The position numbers and the translations under genes are program-made. A stretch of 64,000 nucleotides of DNA. Source: Alteripontixanthobacter sp. Lineage in GTDB: Bacteria > Pseudomonadota > Alphaproteobacteria > Sphingomonadales > Sphingomonadaceae. The DNA is taken from contig JBDVPM010000008.1 of assembly GCA_039968605.1 (NCBI GenBank), forward strand, positions 868,001 to 932,000. The letters are read 5' to 3'. Each line of letters begins with the position of its first letter. Within the stretch, counting starts at the first letter, position 1. Positions 35,159-44,577 of this stretch are shown here, in pieces. The notes under the pieces were generated by a model that was given only the letters and a program-made list of their open reading frames with translations, was not told where the DNA came from and did no database searches.

Positions 35159-36525
35159 AACTGGCCGCGTGCCTTGCTGTCCAAACGCACGGTCACATTG
35201 ACCTGCGGCCCCGAAACGCTTTCATCTGCGGATTCCTCGGCGAGGACTTCGCCATTTGCATGAAGCCACGCGATCTTGCGACCGGCAGATACCGGTAATG
35301 TGAATTCGTAAGTCTTTGCGTGTTTGGTCAGTATATCGGCAATGGCCTTGGTCAGGCGGTCCACCCCTTCCCCGTCGATGGCCGACAATGCGACGACGCG
35401 CTCGTCATTTGCTGCAGCGTCCCTCAATTCGTCCGCTTCGTCCTCTTCCAGCAGGTCGAGCTTGTTCCACGCTTCGATTATCGGGATTGCAGTGCCCGCG
35501 TGTTGTTCGTCCTCCGATCCTTCGTCCGGTCCGCCATCTTCGCCATCGGAAGCCACGCCCAACTCCGAAAGTACCTCCAGCACTTGCGACTTCTGCGCTC
35601 CGCTCGCCGAATTGGCAATATCGCGGACATGCACGATCACATCCGCGCCGGTAACTTCTTCAAGGGTTGCCCGGAATGCCGCCACAAGCTGCGTCGGCAG
35701 GTCGGAGATAAACCCGACAGTATCGGACAGGATCGCTTTCTCGATACCCGGCAAGGTGATCGCCCGCATCGTTGGGTCGAGCGTTGCGAACAGCAGATCT
35801 TCCGCCATCACCTCCGCCCCGGTCAGCCGGTTGAACAGGGTCGATTTGCCCGCATTGGTATAGCCGACCAGCGCAATCACCGGCCACGGAGCCCGGCCGC
35901 GCCGTTCGCGGTGGAGCGCACGGGTGCGGCGGACCTGTTCCAGCTCGCGCCGCAAGCGGCCCATGCGCTGGCGAATCATGCGCCGATCCGCCTCGATCTG
36001 GGTTTCACCCGGCCCGCCGAGGAAGCCGAAGCCGCCGCGCTGCCTTTCGAGGTGAGTCCAGCTGCGCACCAAGCGGCTCTGCTGATAATCGAGATGCGCC
36101 AGTTCGACCTGCAAGCGCCCTTCGGCGGTTGCGGCGCGCTCCCCGAAAATCTCCAAGATCAACCCGGTTCGGTCGATCACCTTGCGTTTCAGCCGGTCTT
36201 CCAGATTGCGTTGCTGGATCGGCGTCAGCGCACCATCGATGATGACCAGCTCCGCCTCGTGCTGCTCGCAGGCGATGGCGATATTTTCCACCTGCCCGGA
36301 ACCGAACAGCGTGTTCGGGCGGACCTGGCGCACCGGAATGATCTGAGCTTCGGCCACGACGATCCCGATTGCGAGCGCCAGTCCGCAGGCTTCCTCGAGC
36401 CGCTCCTGCGCGGTGAGGTCGCTGCGCTGGCGCGCAATGTCGGGGGTCACCACCAGCGCACGCGCGCCTCGGGTGACCTCGCCGATCAGTTCGTCATCGT
36501 TGAAAATCAGTCTTCGTCTTCCCAA
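35146..36525 (-). CDS. hflX: GTPase HflX
   Basis: Ribosome-associated GTPase that splits stalled 70S ribosomes under stress, 459 residues from the TTG used. The N-terminal HflX domain includes [18 protein letters not shown] (residues 166-183). The G domain has G1 GYTNAGKST at 221-229, [10 protein letters not shown] as G3 and NKLDLL as G4. An acidic insert ([13 protein letters not shown]) lies between the G3 and G4 motifs. The start is uncertain: the TTG overlaps hfq by 19 nt and no in-frame ATG lies nearby. It is the last gene of the ntr-hfq cluster. Confidence 0.93.
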   Translation of the reverse strand: MGRRRLIFNDDELIGEVTRGARALVVTPDIARQRSDLTAQERLEEACGLALAIGIVVAEAQIIPVRQVRPNTLFGSGQVENIAIACEQHEAELVIIDGALTPIQQRNLEDRLKRKVIDRTGLILEIFGERAATAEGRLQVELAHLDYQQSRLVRSWTHLERQRGGFGFLGGPGETQIEADRRMIRQRMGRLRRELEQVRRTRALHRERRGRAPWPVIALVGYTNAGKSTLFNRLTGAEVMAEDLLFATLDPTMRAITLPGIEKAILSDTVGFISDLPTQLVAAFRATLEEVTGADVIVHVRDIANSASGAQKSQVLEVLSELGVASDGEDGGPDEGSEDEQHAGTAIPIIEAWNKLDLLEEDEADELRDAAANDERVVALSAIDGEGVDRLTKAIADILTKHAKTYEFTLPVSAGRKIAWLHANGEVLAEESADESVSGPQVNVTVRLDSKARGQFETL

Positions 36526-37061
36526 TCCTCGGTCAGGTCGACCGGGGTGGCCGGCTGTATCGTCGAAACCGCATGCTTATAGGCAAGCTGCACATATCCA
36601 TCGCGTTCCAGCATGACGGAGAAGAGATCATAGGCCGCGATCCTGCCCTGCAACATCACGCCATTGACTAGGAACATCGTCACCTGAACCTCCGCCTCGC
36701 GCAGGCGGGAGAGGAACACGTCCTGCAAAATACGCTGCTTGCGATTGCTATCCTGGCTGGCGAACAGATCCGCATCCATCGGCGATCCGGGCATGATGGT
36801 GGAGACCGCATGCTTATATACCAGCTGCGACTGCCCATCGCGGCGGAGCAGGATCGAAAAATTATCGAACCAGGTCACAATCCCCTGTAACTTCACTCCT
36901 TTTACGAGGAACATGGTGACAGGCACCTTGTCCTTGCGCAGCTGGTTGAGGAAGGCATCCTGCAATCCGGCCTTCTTGCCGGCCGACTTGGGGGAGGGGG
37001 TCTTATCCGGTTCGGGCGCACTGGGCCGAGGCCTGGCGGAGAGGGTCCGTGATTCTGACAT
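36507..37061 (-). CDS. hfq: RNA chaperone Hfq, tandem two-domain form
   Basis: RNA chaperone pairing small RNAs with mRNAs. It is 184 residues, about twice the usual Hfq, because two complete Sm domains are fused: residues 33-92 ([11 protein letters not shown] ... [10 protein letters not shown]) and 112-170 ([11 protein letters not shown] ... [10 protein letters not shown]). A Pro/Ser/Lys-rich tail precedes them and a charged linker (SQDSNRKQR) joins them. Both keep the Sm2 YKHAVST block. The rim position RRER of E. coli reads RKDK in domain 1 and REAE in domain 2. Three chains could form a six-fold ring. GGAG precedes the ATG. Zymomonas mobilis Hfq is reported with the same architecture. Confidence 0.96.
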   Translation of the reverse strand: MSESRTLSARPRPSAPEPDKTPSPKSAGKKAGLQDAFLNQLRKDKVPVTMFLVKGVKLQGIVTWFDNFSILLRRDGQSQLVYKHAVSTIMPGSPMDADLFASQDSNRKQRILQDVFLSRLREAEVQVTMFLVNGVMLQGRIAAYDLFSVMLERDGYVQLAYKHAVSTIQPATPVDLTEDWEDED

Positions 37062-37235
37062 GTTTTGGCTCCGTTTTATTTTGTTGGCGGCTGTTTTTCA
37101 CAGTCCGCAATCCCGGCCTTCCCGCATAAATATTACAGGAAAGCCCGCGTGACGCCTTATAATTAATGACCGGCGGTGGTTTCGCAATGTTTTTATTGGT
37201 CATATCGCCCCAGCCAAGGGGTAAGGACCCGCCGA

Positions 37236-38621
37236 TCAGCCCCGACGCTCATCCGCCTTGCGGTCCGCCATGCCGAGCAATTTCAGCTTCCGGTGCAAAG
37301 CGCTGCGCTCCATCCCGATGAAGTTCGCGGTTTTCGAAATATTGCCGGAGAAACGCCTGATCTGGACGGACAAATATTCGCGTTCGAAACATTCGCGGGC
37401 CTCACGCAAGGGCACTCCCATCAGCGCGGAGACGCCCCCGCCCCCGGCCAGCCTGCCCCCGGTTACTTCGCCGGGCAGCATGTCGGGCTCGATCGGATCC
37501 AGCTCGTCACGCGGCGTCAGGATGACTGTCCGCTCGACCACATTGCGCAACTGGCGAACATTGCCCGGCCAGTCATAGGCCTGCAGCGCGGCCATTGCCT
37601 CTTCGCCGATCGAAGGTGGCGGCACTGCCTGTTCGGAGGCGTATCGGGTGAAGAAATGCTCGGCCAGCGCAGGGATATCGTCGCGCCGCTCGGACAGCGA
37701 AGGTATGGTTACGGGCACCACGTTGAGGCGGTAGAACAGGTCCTCGCGAAACCGCTTCTCGTCCATCTCTTCCTGCAAGTCGCGCGATGTCGATGAAACG
37801 ACCCTGACATCCACCCCGATCTGGCGGTTCCCGCCGACCCGCACGAAGCTTTGTTCGGTCAGCACGCGCAGGATCCGCGCCTGGGTGGAGAGCGGCATAT
37901 CGGCCACCTCGTCCAGATAGAGCGTGCCGCCATCGGCGAGTTCGAGCAGGCCGGGCCGCTCCAGCTTGCCATCCACTTCCTCGCCAAACAGTTCCTGTTC
38001 GAAGCGTTCGGGGGTGATCCGCGCGGAGTTCACTATGACGAAGGCGCTGTCGGCCCGCAGGCTCCAGCTGTGCAGCAGCCGTGCGGCCACTTCCTTGCCG
38101 GCACCCGCCGGTCCGTTGATCATCACCCGGCTGCCGGTGCCCGCGACGCGTTTCAGCGTGGCACGAACCTGGTTGATCAGGGCGGAGTTGCCGTTGAACT
38201 CCTCGCCCGGAGCAAAGCCCTGCCGCAGCCGCGTATTTTCGCGGCGGAGGCGCTCGGTCTCGGTCGCGCGGCCGACCAGATGCAGCAACCTTTCGGATTC
38301 GAACGGCTTTTCGATGAAGTCCATCGCGCCGCGGCTGACCGCAGATACCGCCGTATCGATATTGCCATGTCCGGAGAAGATAATCACCGGCACTTCCGGC
38401 TCCCGCGCCTTGATCGCGTCGAGTACCTCCAGCCCGTCCATCGGACTGCCATGGAGCCACACGTCCAGCAGCACCACGCTCGGGCGCCGCGCATCTATCG
38501 CGGCGAGCGCTGCGGTGCTGTCCCCGGCAGTACGGCATTCATAGCCTTCATCGGAAAGCACGCCCGCGACAAGCTCGCGAATATCGCGCTCATCGTCGAC
38601 TACCAAGATATCCAGAGCCAT
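37236..38621 (-). CDS. ntrX: nitrogen response regulator NtrX
   Basis: Response regulator partnered with the membrane kinase NtrY, 461 residues. The receiver domain has phospho-acceptor Asp53 (VVLLDVWLHG) and the conserved EKPF lysine at ~105. The AAA+ domain has Walker A GPAGAGKE at 170-177, and a Fis-type helix-turn-helix ends the protein (SKTANFIGMERSALHRKL). The sigma-54-contact motif GAFTGA is absent: ELFGEEVDGKLERPGLLE occupies that position. This is usual for the NtrX branch and means sigma-54 activation is unlikely. It follows ntrY after 30 nt. Confidence 0.92.
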   Translation of the reverse strand: MALDILVVDDERDIRELVAGVLSDEGYECRTAGDSTAALAAIDARRPSVVLLDVWLHGSPMDGLEVLDAIKAREPEVPVIIFSGHGNIDTAVSAVSRGAMDFIEKPFESERLLHLVGRATETERLRRENTRLRQGFAPGEEFNGNSALINQVRATLKRVAGTGSRVMINGPAGAGKEVAARLLHSWSLRADSAFVIVNSARITPERFEQELFGEEVDGKLERPGLLELADGGTLYLDEVADMPLSTQARILRVLTEQSFVRVGGNRQIGVDVRVVSSTSRDLQEEMDEKRFREDLFYRLNVVPVTIPSLSERRDDIPALAEHFFTRYASEQAVPPPSIGEEAMAALQAYDWPGNVRQLRNVVERTVILTPRDELDPIEPDMLPGEVTGGRLAGGGGVSALMGVPLREARECFEREYLSVQIRRFSGNISKTANFIGMERSALHRKLKLLGMADRKADERRG

Positions 38622-38651
38622 TTCAGAATTTCGCCTTTTGGGGGGTCGGTG

Positions 38652-40865
38652 TCATTCGGCGGCCTCGTCCTGCTGCGGGAGAGGGTTGCGCGCGAAGTTC
38701 AGGGTTACGCGGGTGCCGCCTTTATCGACGGGATAGAAATGCATTTCGCCGCCATGTTCCTCGACGATCTTGGTCACGATCGCGAGGCCCAGGCCAGTGC
38801 CCTTTTCGCGGGTGGTAACGTATGGTTCGGCGATCCGCTCACTATCCTGCGGCAGGCCTACGCCATTATCCTGGACAGTCACCGTCAGCGAATCCTCGCC
38901 GCTTTCCAGAGTGACATCCACGCGCCCGCGATAATCGGGTTCGGCATGGCGCGCCTTGGCCTCGACCGCCTCGACTGCGTTTTTGAGGACGTTGGTCATC
39001 GCCTGGCCGAACTGGTGCCGGTCGCAGGCGATCATAGCGGGCTGCCCGACATCGCCGGACAGACCGAAATCGAGCTGCGGATGAGCCACTTCCTGCAGGA
39101 ACAGCGACTGGCGCACCAGGTCCACCGCGTCTTCCTGCCGGAAATTAGGCTTGGGAAGCCGGGCGAAGCTGGAAAACTCGTCCACCATCTTGCGCAGATC
39201 GCCCACCTGGCGAACGATGGTCGCGGTAAGCTCGTCAAACAGCTCGCCATCGGTTTCGATTTGCGTGCGATAGCGCCGCTTGAGCCGTTCCGTGGCGAGC
39301 TGGATCGGAGTGAGCGGGTTCTTGATCTCGTGCGCGATGCGTCGCGCGACATCGGACCAGGCCGCTTGGCGCTGGTCGATCAGCTGGCGGGTAATATCCT
39401 CGAAGGTAATCACATTGCCATCCGGACCGGCGGCGATTTTCACGGCGAGCGTCAGCATCTCACCGTCCTTGGTATAATTGACGATCCCGCTGGAGAGCCG
39501 GGCGGCGACCAGCGCGGCGATCGTGGGCGCCAGTTCCAGCAAGGGCTTGCCCGATGCGGCGGGCGTTCGCTCGCCCAGCAGCAGGTTCTGCGCCGAGCCG
39601 TTCATCAACTGCACCTGACCCTCGGCATCGGTCGAAATTACCCCTGCGGAAACCGATTCCAGCACGGTTTCCATAAAGGCGCGGCGTTCGTCGAGCTGCT
39701 CGTTCGCGCTGACCAGCGCGTCGGTCTGCTCCTCGATCTGTTCGGTCATGCGGTTGAAGGCACGGTTGAGCATACCGATCTCGTCCGCGCCGGTGCGCCC
39801 CTCCACCCGCATGGCGAAGTTGCCCGCGCCGACCTTGCGCGATGCGCTCACCAGCTCGGTTAACGGCGCAACCTGCCGGTCCGCGAAGCGCAAGGCGAAC
39901 CACACGGCCAGCCCGACCAGCGCGAGCGAAACGAAGAACAGCGCCAGGTTGAAGCGCAGCTGCAACGCCCGTGCCCGCTGAGTGAGAATGCGGTAGCTGT
40001 CGGTCAGATTCTGCGCCCGCTGCCACTGGCTGAACGCTCCGGAAGTGGAAGTACGGGCGTTGTAGAGATAGATGCCCGATTGCCGGTCGATCGGACTGAT
40101 CGCGGCAACCCGCTCTTCATTGGCGGCGGTCACCACCTGTTCGCCGCCGGCCACCTGGTCGAGCACTTGCGGCGCGAGATCCGCCGGGGACGTATCGGGT
40201 GCCAGACCGAACACCGCCGCCGTGCGGAAGCTTCCATCTTCCAGCTGCTGCAGAATGGCGGATTCGCTGACCTTCCGACCTTGCATTTGGAACTGATAGA
40301 AATCGACGAACTGGCTGTCCGCCAGGGTTCCGCGTTGAAGGAAAAAGCGCATGTCACCGGCCATGGCGATGGTTTCATTGGCCACTTCCAGCTGGTTTTC
40401 CTCATAATAATCGCGCGCCAGAACGTTGGCGTTTTCCATCAATCCGCGCGATTCGTCGCTGAACCAGAAATCGACGCCCGACTGGAACAGCACGGCGGCA
40501 AAGCCAGATACCAGCAAGGTCGGGATGGCCGCGATCAGCGAGAAGAAAAACACCAGCCGCACATGCATCTTGGCGGTGCTGCCCGCCGCGCGGCGGATCG
40601 CCAGCCGTCTACCGAGGAGGACCAGCAGGCCGATCGCCGGTATCAGCGTGCCGATCAGCAATGGGGCAACTTGACGCGACGGCAGCAATTGACCGTCGGA
40701 CGGAGCGTTGGAGAATACGAAATAGGTCGTCAGCACCATCGCCATGAAAGCCAGCGTGCAGATCAGCTCCAGGATGCGATAGATATTGGCGCGGCGCGAT
40801 GCCACGATGAAGCGACGCCACCAGCGAGGCGGAGAGCCGAAAGTTTTTGCAGCTGCGCTAGCCAT
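38652..40865 (-). CDS. ntrY: nitrogen-sensing histidine kinase NtrY
   Basis: Membrane sensor kinase for NtrX, 737 residues. Predicted membrane segments lie near 33-51, 67-86, 102-126 and 305-325, enclosing a periplasmic sensory region of about 170 residues. A HAMP linker (ALRFADRQVAPLTEL), a PAS-type region and the HisKA domain follow, with the phospho-accepting His about 512 in RRIAHEIKNPLTPIQL. The ATPase domain has NVLKNAVEA and TVQDNGVGLP. I use the ATG at 40865; a TTG ten codons upstream is possible, and neither has a clear ribosome site. Confidence 0.92.
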   Translation of the reverse strand: MASAAAKTFGSPPRWWRRFIVASRRANIYRILELICTLAFMAMVLTTYFVFSNAPSDGQLLPSRQVAPLLIGTLIPAIGLLVLLGRRLAIRRAAGSTAKMHVRLVFFFSLIAAIPTLLVSGFAAVLFQSGVDFWFSDESRGLMENANVLARDYYEENQLEVANETIAMAGDMRFFLQRGTLADSQFVDFYQFQMQGRKVSESAILQQLEDGSFRTAAVFGLAPDTSPADLAPQVLDQVAGGEQVVTAANEERVAAISPIDRQSGIYLYNARTSTSGAFSQWQRAQNLTDSYRILTQRARALQLRFNLALFFVSLALVGLAVWFALRFADRQVAPLTELVSASRKVGAGNFAMRVEGRTGADEIGMLNRAFNRMTEQIEEQTDALVSANEQLDERRAFMETVLESVSAGVISTDAEGQVQLMNGSAQNLLLGERTPAASGKPLLELAPTIAALVAARLSSGIVNYTKDGEMLTLAVKIAAGPDGNVITFEDITRQLIDQRQAAWSDVARRIAHEIKNPLTPIQLATERLKRRYRTQIETDGELFDELTATIVRQVGDLRKMVDEFSSFARLPKPNFRQEDAVDLVRQSLFLQEVAHPQLDFGLSGDVGQPAMIACDRHQFGQAMTNVLKNAVEAVEAKARHAEPDYRGRVDVTLESGEDSLTVTVQDNGVGLPQDSERIAEPYVTTREKGTGLGLAIVTKIVEEHGGEMHFYPVDKGGTRVTLNFARNPLPQQDEAAE

Positions 40866-40935
40866 CGTGGCGCTTTTACAACGACACTGTTGCAATAATG
40901 CAAGTTAATTCGCAGCGGCCGCGCCCAGCCGACCG

Positions 40936-42348
40936 TCAGGCGCGGCGAGCGAAGCTGTCTGCCTCTATTCCCAACTCGCCAAGCTTCTTGCGCAGCGTGT
41001 TGCGATTGATCCCCAGCAGCTGCGCGGCGCGAAGCTGGTTGCCGCCGGTTTCGGCCAGCGCATGTTCGAACAACGGCTTCTCGAATGCTGCCAATGCACC
41101 GTGATAGAGCGTGCCGGCGGGCACTTGCCGCTCCGCCACCCATTCTTTCAAGGCACGCTCGTAACCCACCGGGCCCTTATCATGGCGTGCGCGGTCCGCA
41201 TCGCCCAATATGTCGCCGATACTTTCGGAATCGATCGTATCGTCGCGGGCCATCAGGGCCAGCCGGAACACCGCATTGCGCAATTCGCGGACATTCCCGC
41301 GCCATTCGCGCTGTGCGAGCGCGCGTTCGGCCGGCGCGCTCAATACCCGACGGGGCAGGCCTTCACGCTGCGCTTCGGCCAGGAAATGGCGAGCCAGCGC
41401 GCCGATATCGTCGGCACGCTCGCGCAGCGGGGGCAAGTCGATAGGGACCACGTTGAGGCGGTAGAACAGGTCTTCTCGAAACTTGCCGGCTGCTATCATC
41501 GGGGCGAGATCGCGGTTGGTCGCGGCGATGATCCGCACATCGGTGGTAATTTCGTGCCGCCCCCCGACCCGCCGTATGCGACCCGATTGTAGCGCGCGAA
41601 GGAGGCGGGTTTGCGCCTCCATCGGCATATCGCCGATTTCGTCGAGGAACAGCGTGCCGCCATTGGCTTGTTCGAACTTGCCGATGGCCTGCCCGATCGC
41701 GCCGGTGAACGCGCCCTTTTCGTGCCCGAACAATTCGCTTTCGATCAGCTCGGCCGGGATGGCCGCCGCATTGACCGCGACGAATGGCCCACCCTTGCGC
41801 TGGCCGAGCTGGTGGATTGCCTCGGCCACCAGCTCCTTGCCGGTGCCGCTTTCGCCCAGCACCAGCACGGTGAGATCGTTGCGCAATACGCGCGTGATCA
41901 TGCGGTAAACACCCTGCATCGCCTGGCTGCGCCCGACCAGCGGAAGCCCTTCGCCCGGCTCCTCCGGCTGTGTGCGGGGTGCAGGACGCGCGCCGACAGC
42001 CCGCACGACCGTGCGGGTCAGCTCGTCTAGGTCGAACGGTTTGGGGAAATATTCGAATGCGCCGGTATCGCTCGCCCGCACTGCAGTATCGAGGGTATTT
42101 TGCGCCGATAGCACGATGACGGGAAGGCCGGGATGCCGCTGCGCAATGGCGGGCAGGTCGGTCAGCCCGTCCCCATCGGTCAACATCACATCGGTCAGCA
42201 GCGCGTCATAGCTTCCCGCCTTCAGCAGGGCATCGCGTCCTGCGCAGCTGTCGCAGCGATCTACGGCGAACCCCTCATCCTCCAGCGCGGCCGTGATGAC
42301 GGTTGCGATGCCGTGATCGTCTTCTACCAGAAGTACTGCACCGCTCAT
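40936..42348 (-). CDS. ntrC: nitrogen regulation protein NR(I), NtrC
   Basis: Sigma-54-dependent activator of nitrogen-assimilation genes, 470 residues. The receiver domain has Asp53 (LLTDVMLTDG) and FPKPF. The AAA+ domain has Walker A GESGTGKE at 165-172, an intact sigma-54-binding GAFTGA at 212-217, and the sensor FLDEIGDMP. A Fis-type HTH ends the protein (NQLRAAQLLGINRNTLRKKL). Unlike NtrX it keeps every feature for sigma-54 activation. The start ATG overlaps the ntrB stop (ATGA), so kinase and regulator are translationally coupled. Confidence 0.95.
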   Translation of the reverse strand: MSGAVLLVEDDHGIATVITAALEDEGFAVDRCDSCAGRDALLKAGSYDALLTDVMLTDGDGLTDLPAIAQRHPGLPVIVLSAQNTLDTAVRASDTGAFEYFPKPFDLDELTRTVVRAVGARPAPRTQPEEPGEGLPLVGRSQAMQGVYRMITRVLRNDLTVLVLGESGTGKELVAEAIHQLGQRKGGPFVAVNAAAIPAELIESELFGHEKGAFTGAIGQAIGKFEQANGGTLFLDEIGDMPMEAQTRLLRALQSGRIRRVGGRHEITTDVRIIAATNRDLAPMIAAGKFREDLFYRLNVVPIDLPPLRERADDIGALARHFLAEAQREGLPRRVLSAPAERALAQREWRGNVRELRNAVFRLALMARDDTIDSESIGDILGDADRARHDKGPVGYERALKEWVAERQVPAGTLYHGALAAFEKPLFEHALAETGGNQLRAAQLLGINRNTLRKKLGELGIEADSFARRA

Positions 42349-43451
42349 GCAGCCACCTCGTCTTGCGCAACCGGAAGTCGGATCCGGAAATACGTCACGC
42401 CGGCGCGTTCGTCACGGTCATGGACGATCCGGCCGTTCATATCGCGCAGAAGTTTGCGCACCAGCGCCAGGCCGAGCCCCTGCCCCTGGGGTTTGGAGGA
42501 TACGAAGGGTTCGAAAATCTGATCGGTCAGCGCCGGATCGATGCCCGGGCCATTATCGCTAACTGCGATTTCGATCGGCAAGGCGATCGAGCGGCCGGGT
42601 AGCAATGCGCGCAGCTTCAGCCCGCCAACGAACCGTGTTTGTACGCTTACCTGCGGCTGCCCGGCAGCGCGACAGGCATCGCGCGCATTTGCAAGCAAGT
42701 TGATGAGCACTTGTTCCAACGCGTCGCCATTCGCCAGCACGCTGGGCAGCGAGGGATCGAATTCCTCGACCAGCGGGGCACCTTGCGGATCGGCGGCACG
42801 CACCGTGGCCATCGCGCCGCGGATCGTCTCGTGAAGGTTGAGCGGCGCGACCGGATCGGGTGTTTCGCTGCCCAACCGCTGCATCCGGTCCACCAACCGC
42901 GCGATCCGGTCCACCTCGTCGCCGATCATATGCGCGAGCGGCTTGTCCTTGTCGTCAAGCTTGCGCGCCAGCAGCTGGCCCGCACCGCGGATGGCGGAGA
43001 GGGGATTCTTGATCTCATGCGCCAGCACCTGCGGCGCGCGCAGGGCCCGTCCGCCATCCTCGCCGCCGCTATCGTCCTGCTTGGTGTCCGACAGGGTGAC
43101 CACGCGCCAGCCCTCGTGGCTGGATAGCGGCGACGCGGTCAGGTTGAAGCGGCCGGCCCGGTTACCCGATCGCAGCAAGGTGTTGCGTGCCAGCAAGCGG
43201 GCTTCGGCGGCGGTGAAACTGTTGGCCACGCGCTCGTCTTCGAAGGTCAGCACCTCGTCCAGCCGGCAGCCGATCATCCGCTTGGCACTGCGGCCCAGCA
43301 GGTCTTCGGTGGCCGGGTTGGCCTGCCGTATTACCAGATCGGGATCGACCAGCATCACCGCGAAGATCATTCCGGCTAGCTGCGTGGCAGCATCCGGCAT
43401 AGCGGGTTGCTCTTCCTGATCGGCCAGCGCCGTATCGGGGGGGCCAGTCAT
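42345..43451 (-). CDS. ntrB: nitrogen sensor histidine kinase NtrB
   Basis: Soluble two-component kinase/phosphatase that controls NtrC, normally through PII signal proteins; 368 residues, no membrane segment. An N-terminal PAS domain (MLVDPDLVIRQANPATEDLL) is followed by HisKA with His145 in LAHEIKNPLSAIRGAGQLL, then the ATP-binding domain with NLLANARDA, VSDNGPGID and GQGLGLALV. It starts 18 nt after dusB, continuing the dusB-ntrB-ntrC order known from Rhizobiales and Rhodospirillales. Confidence 0.94.
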   Translation of the reverse strand: MTGPPDTALADQEEQPAMPDAATQLAGMIFAVMLVDPDLVIRQANPATEDLLGRSAKRMIGCRLDEVLTFEDERVANSFTAAEARLLARNTLLRSGNRAGRFNLTASPLSSHEGWRVVTLSDTKQDDSGGEDGGRALRAPQVLAHEIKNPLSAIRGAGQLLARKLDDKDKPLAHMIGDEVDRIARLVDRMQRLGSETPDPVAPLNLHETIRGAMATVRAADPQGAPLVEEFDPSLPSVLANGDALEQVLINLLANARDACRAAGQPQVSVQTRFVGGLKLRALLPGRSIALPIEIAVSDNGPGIDPALTDQIFEPFVSSKPQGQGLGLALVRKLLRDMNGRIVHDRDERAGVTYFRIRLPVAQDEVAA

Positions 43452-43469
43452 GCCAGTCTCATGCTGGCG

Positions 43470-44495
43470 TCACGCCGCTTGGCGGTCGGCGGGGGCGAGG
43501 ATGAAGGGCGTATAGAACCGCTCGAGCTCACCCAGCACCTCGTCCGCATCGTCGATGAAGTTCACGTGGTTGCGAAACTCGGCGGACCCGTGCATCCCCT
43601 TGGTGTACCAGCCCAAATGCTTGCGCGCGACCTTGGTGCCGACATCGCGGCCATAAAGGTCCAGCATTCCGCGATAATGTTCCACCACCACCCCATATTG
43701 CTCGGCGAAGGAAGGTGTCGGGATCGTCTCGCCGGTGCGCCACCAATGCATGACCTGGCCCAGCAGCCACGGCTTGCCATAGGCGCCGCGCCCGATCATC
43801 AGCCCGTCCGCGCCCGATTGTTCCAGCGCATTGGCTGCGTCCTGGATCGTGCAGATATCGCCATTGACGATGACCGGGATCGATACCGCTTGCTTCACCT
43901 TGGCGATAAACGACCAGTCGGCGCTGCCCTTGTACATCTGGTTGCGCGTGCGGCCATGGACGGTGATCATCTTCACCCCGAGGTCTTCCGCGATACGCGC
44001 AAGTTCCGGTGCATTCAGGCTGGCATGGTCCCAGCCCATCCGCATCTTTACGGTCACCGGAACATCCACCGCTTTGACGGTCGCTTCCATCAGCTTTGTG
44101 GCGAGCGGTACTTCGCGCATCAGCGCGCTGCCGGCCATGCCATTGGTCACCTTGCGCACCGGACAGCCGAAATTGATGTCGATGATCGCCGCGCCGCGAT
44201 CCTGGTTGAGCTTGGCCGCTTCGCCCATGCTGACCGGATCGCAGCCGACCAGCTGCATCGAAACGGGATCCTCGATCGGTGCCCATTCGGCCTTTTGCAG
44301 CGACTGACGAGTCTCGCGGATGGCCGCCTGGCTGGCGATCATCTCGGTCACATTCAGCCCGCTGCCATAGCGGCGTACCAGTGCGCGAAACGGCATGTCG
44401 GTCACGCCGGTCATGGGAGCCAGAACCACCGGATCGGCGATGGTCACAGGGCCGATCTCGATCGGTTTGAGAGCCGGGGAATTGGGGAGAGACAT
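43470..44495 (-). CDS. dusB: tRNA dihydrouridine synthase DusB
   Basis: Flavoenzyme (formerly NifR3) that reduces uridine to dihydrouridine in the tRNA D-loop; 341 residues. The FMN barrel begins with [17 protein letters not shown] (23-39), the active-site cysteine is Cys111 in NFGCPVRKV, and the family blocks [11 protein letters not shown] and IVNGDI follow. It is the first gene of the ntr cluster on this strand and divergent from ispDF. The 82-nt region between the two starts must hold the promoter for the cluster. Confidence 0.95.
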   Translation of the reverse strand: MSLPNSPALKPIEIGPVTIADPVVLAPMTGVTDMPFRALVRRYGSGLNVTEMIASQAAIRETRQSLQKAEWAPIEDPVSMQLVGCDPVSMGEAAKLNQDRGAAIIDINFGCPVRKVTNGMAGSALMREVPLATKLMEATVKAVDVPVTVKMRMGWDHASLNAPELARIAEDLGVKMITVHGRTRNQMYKGSADWSFIAKVKQAVSIPVIVNGDICTIQDAANALEQSGADGLMIGRGAYGKPWLLGQVMHWWRTGETIPTPSFAEQYGVVVEHYRGMLDLYGRDVGTKVARKHLGWYTKGMHGSAEFRNHVNFIDDADEVLGELERFYTPFILAPADRQAA

Positions 44496-44577
44496 AATTA
44501 TTTCGCGCAGTGCCTAAAATTTGTGCAGAGCGCTAGTGGATTGCGGCGAGCGGTGCAAGGCTGTAGCGGGCCGGATC

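Noticed and set aside
37851-39863. 670-residue open frame on the plus strand
   Set aside because: It is antisense to ntrX and ntrY, whose catalytic motifs are complete. It spans a gene boundary, which a real protein would not be expected to do.
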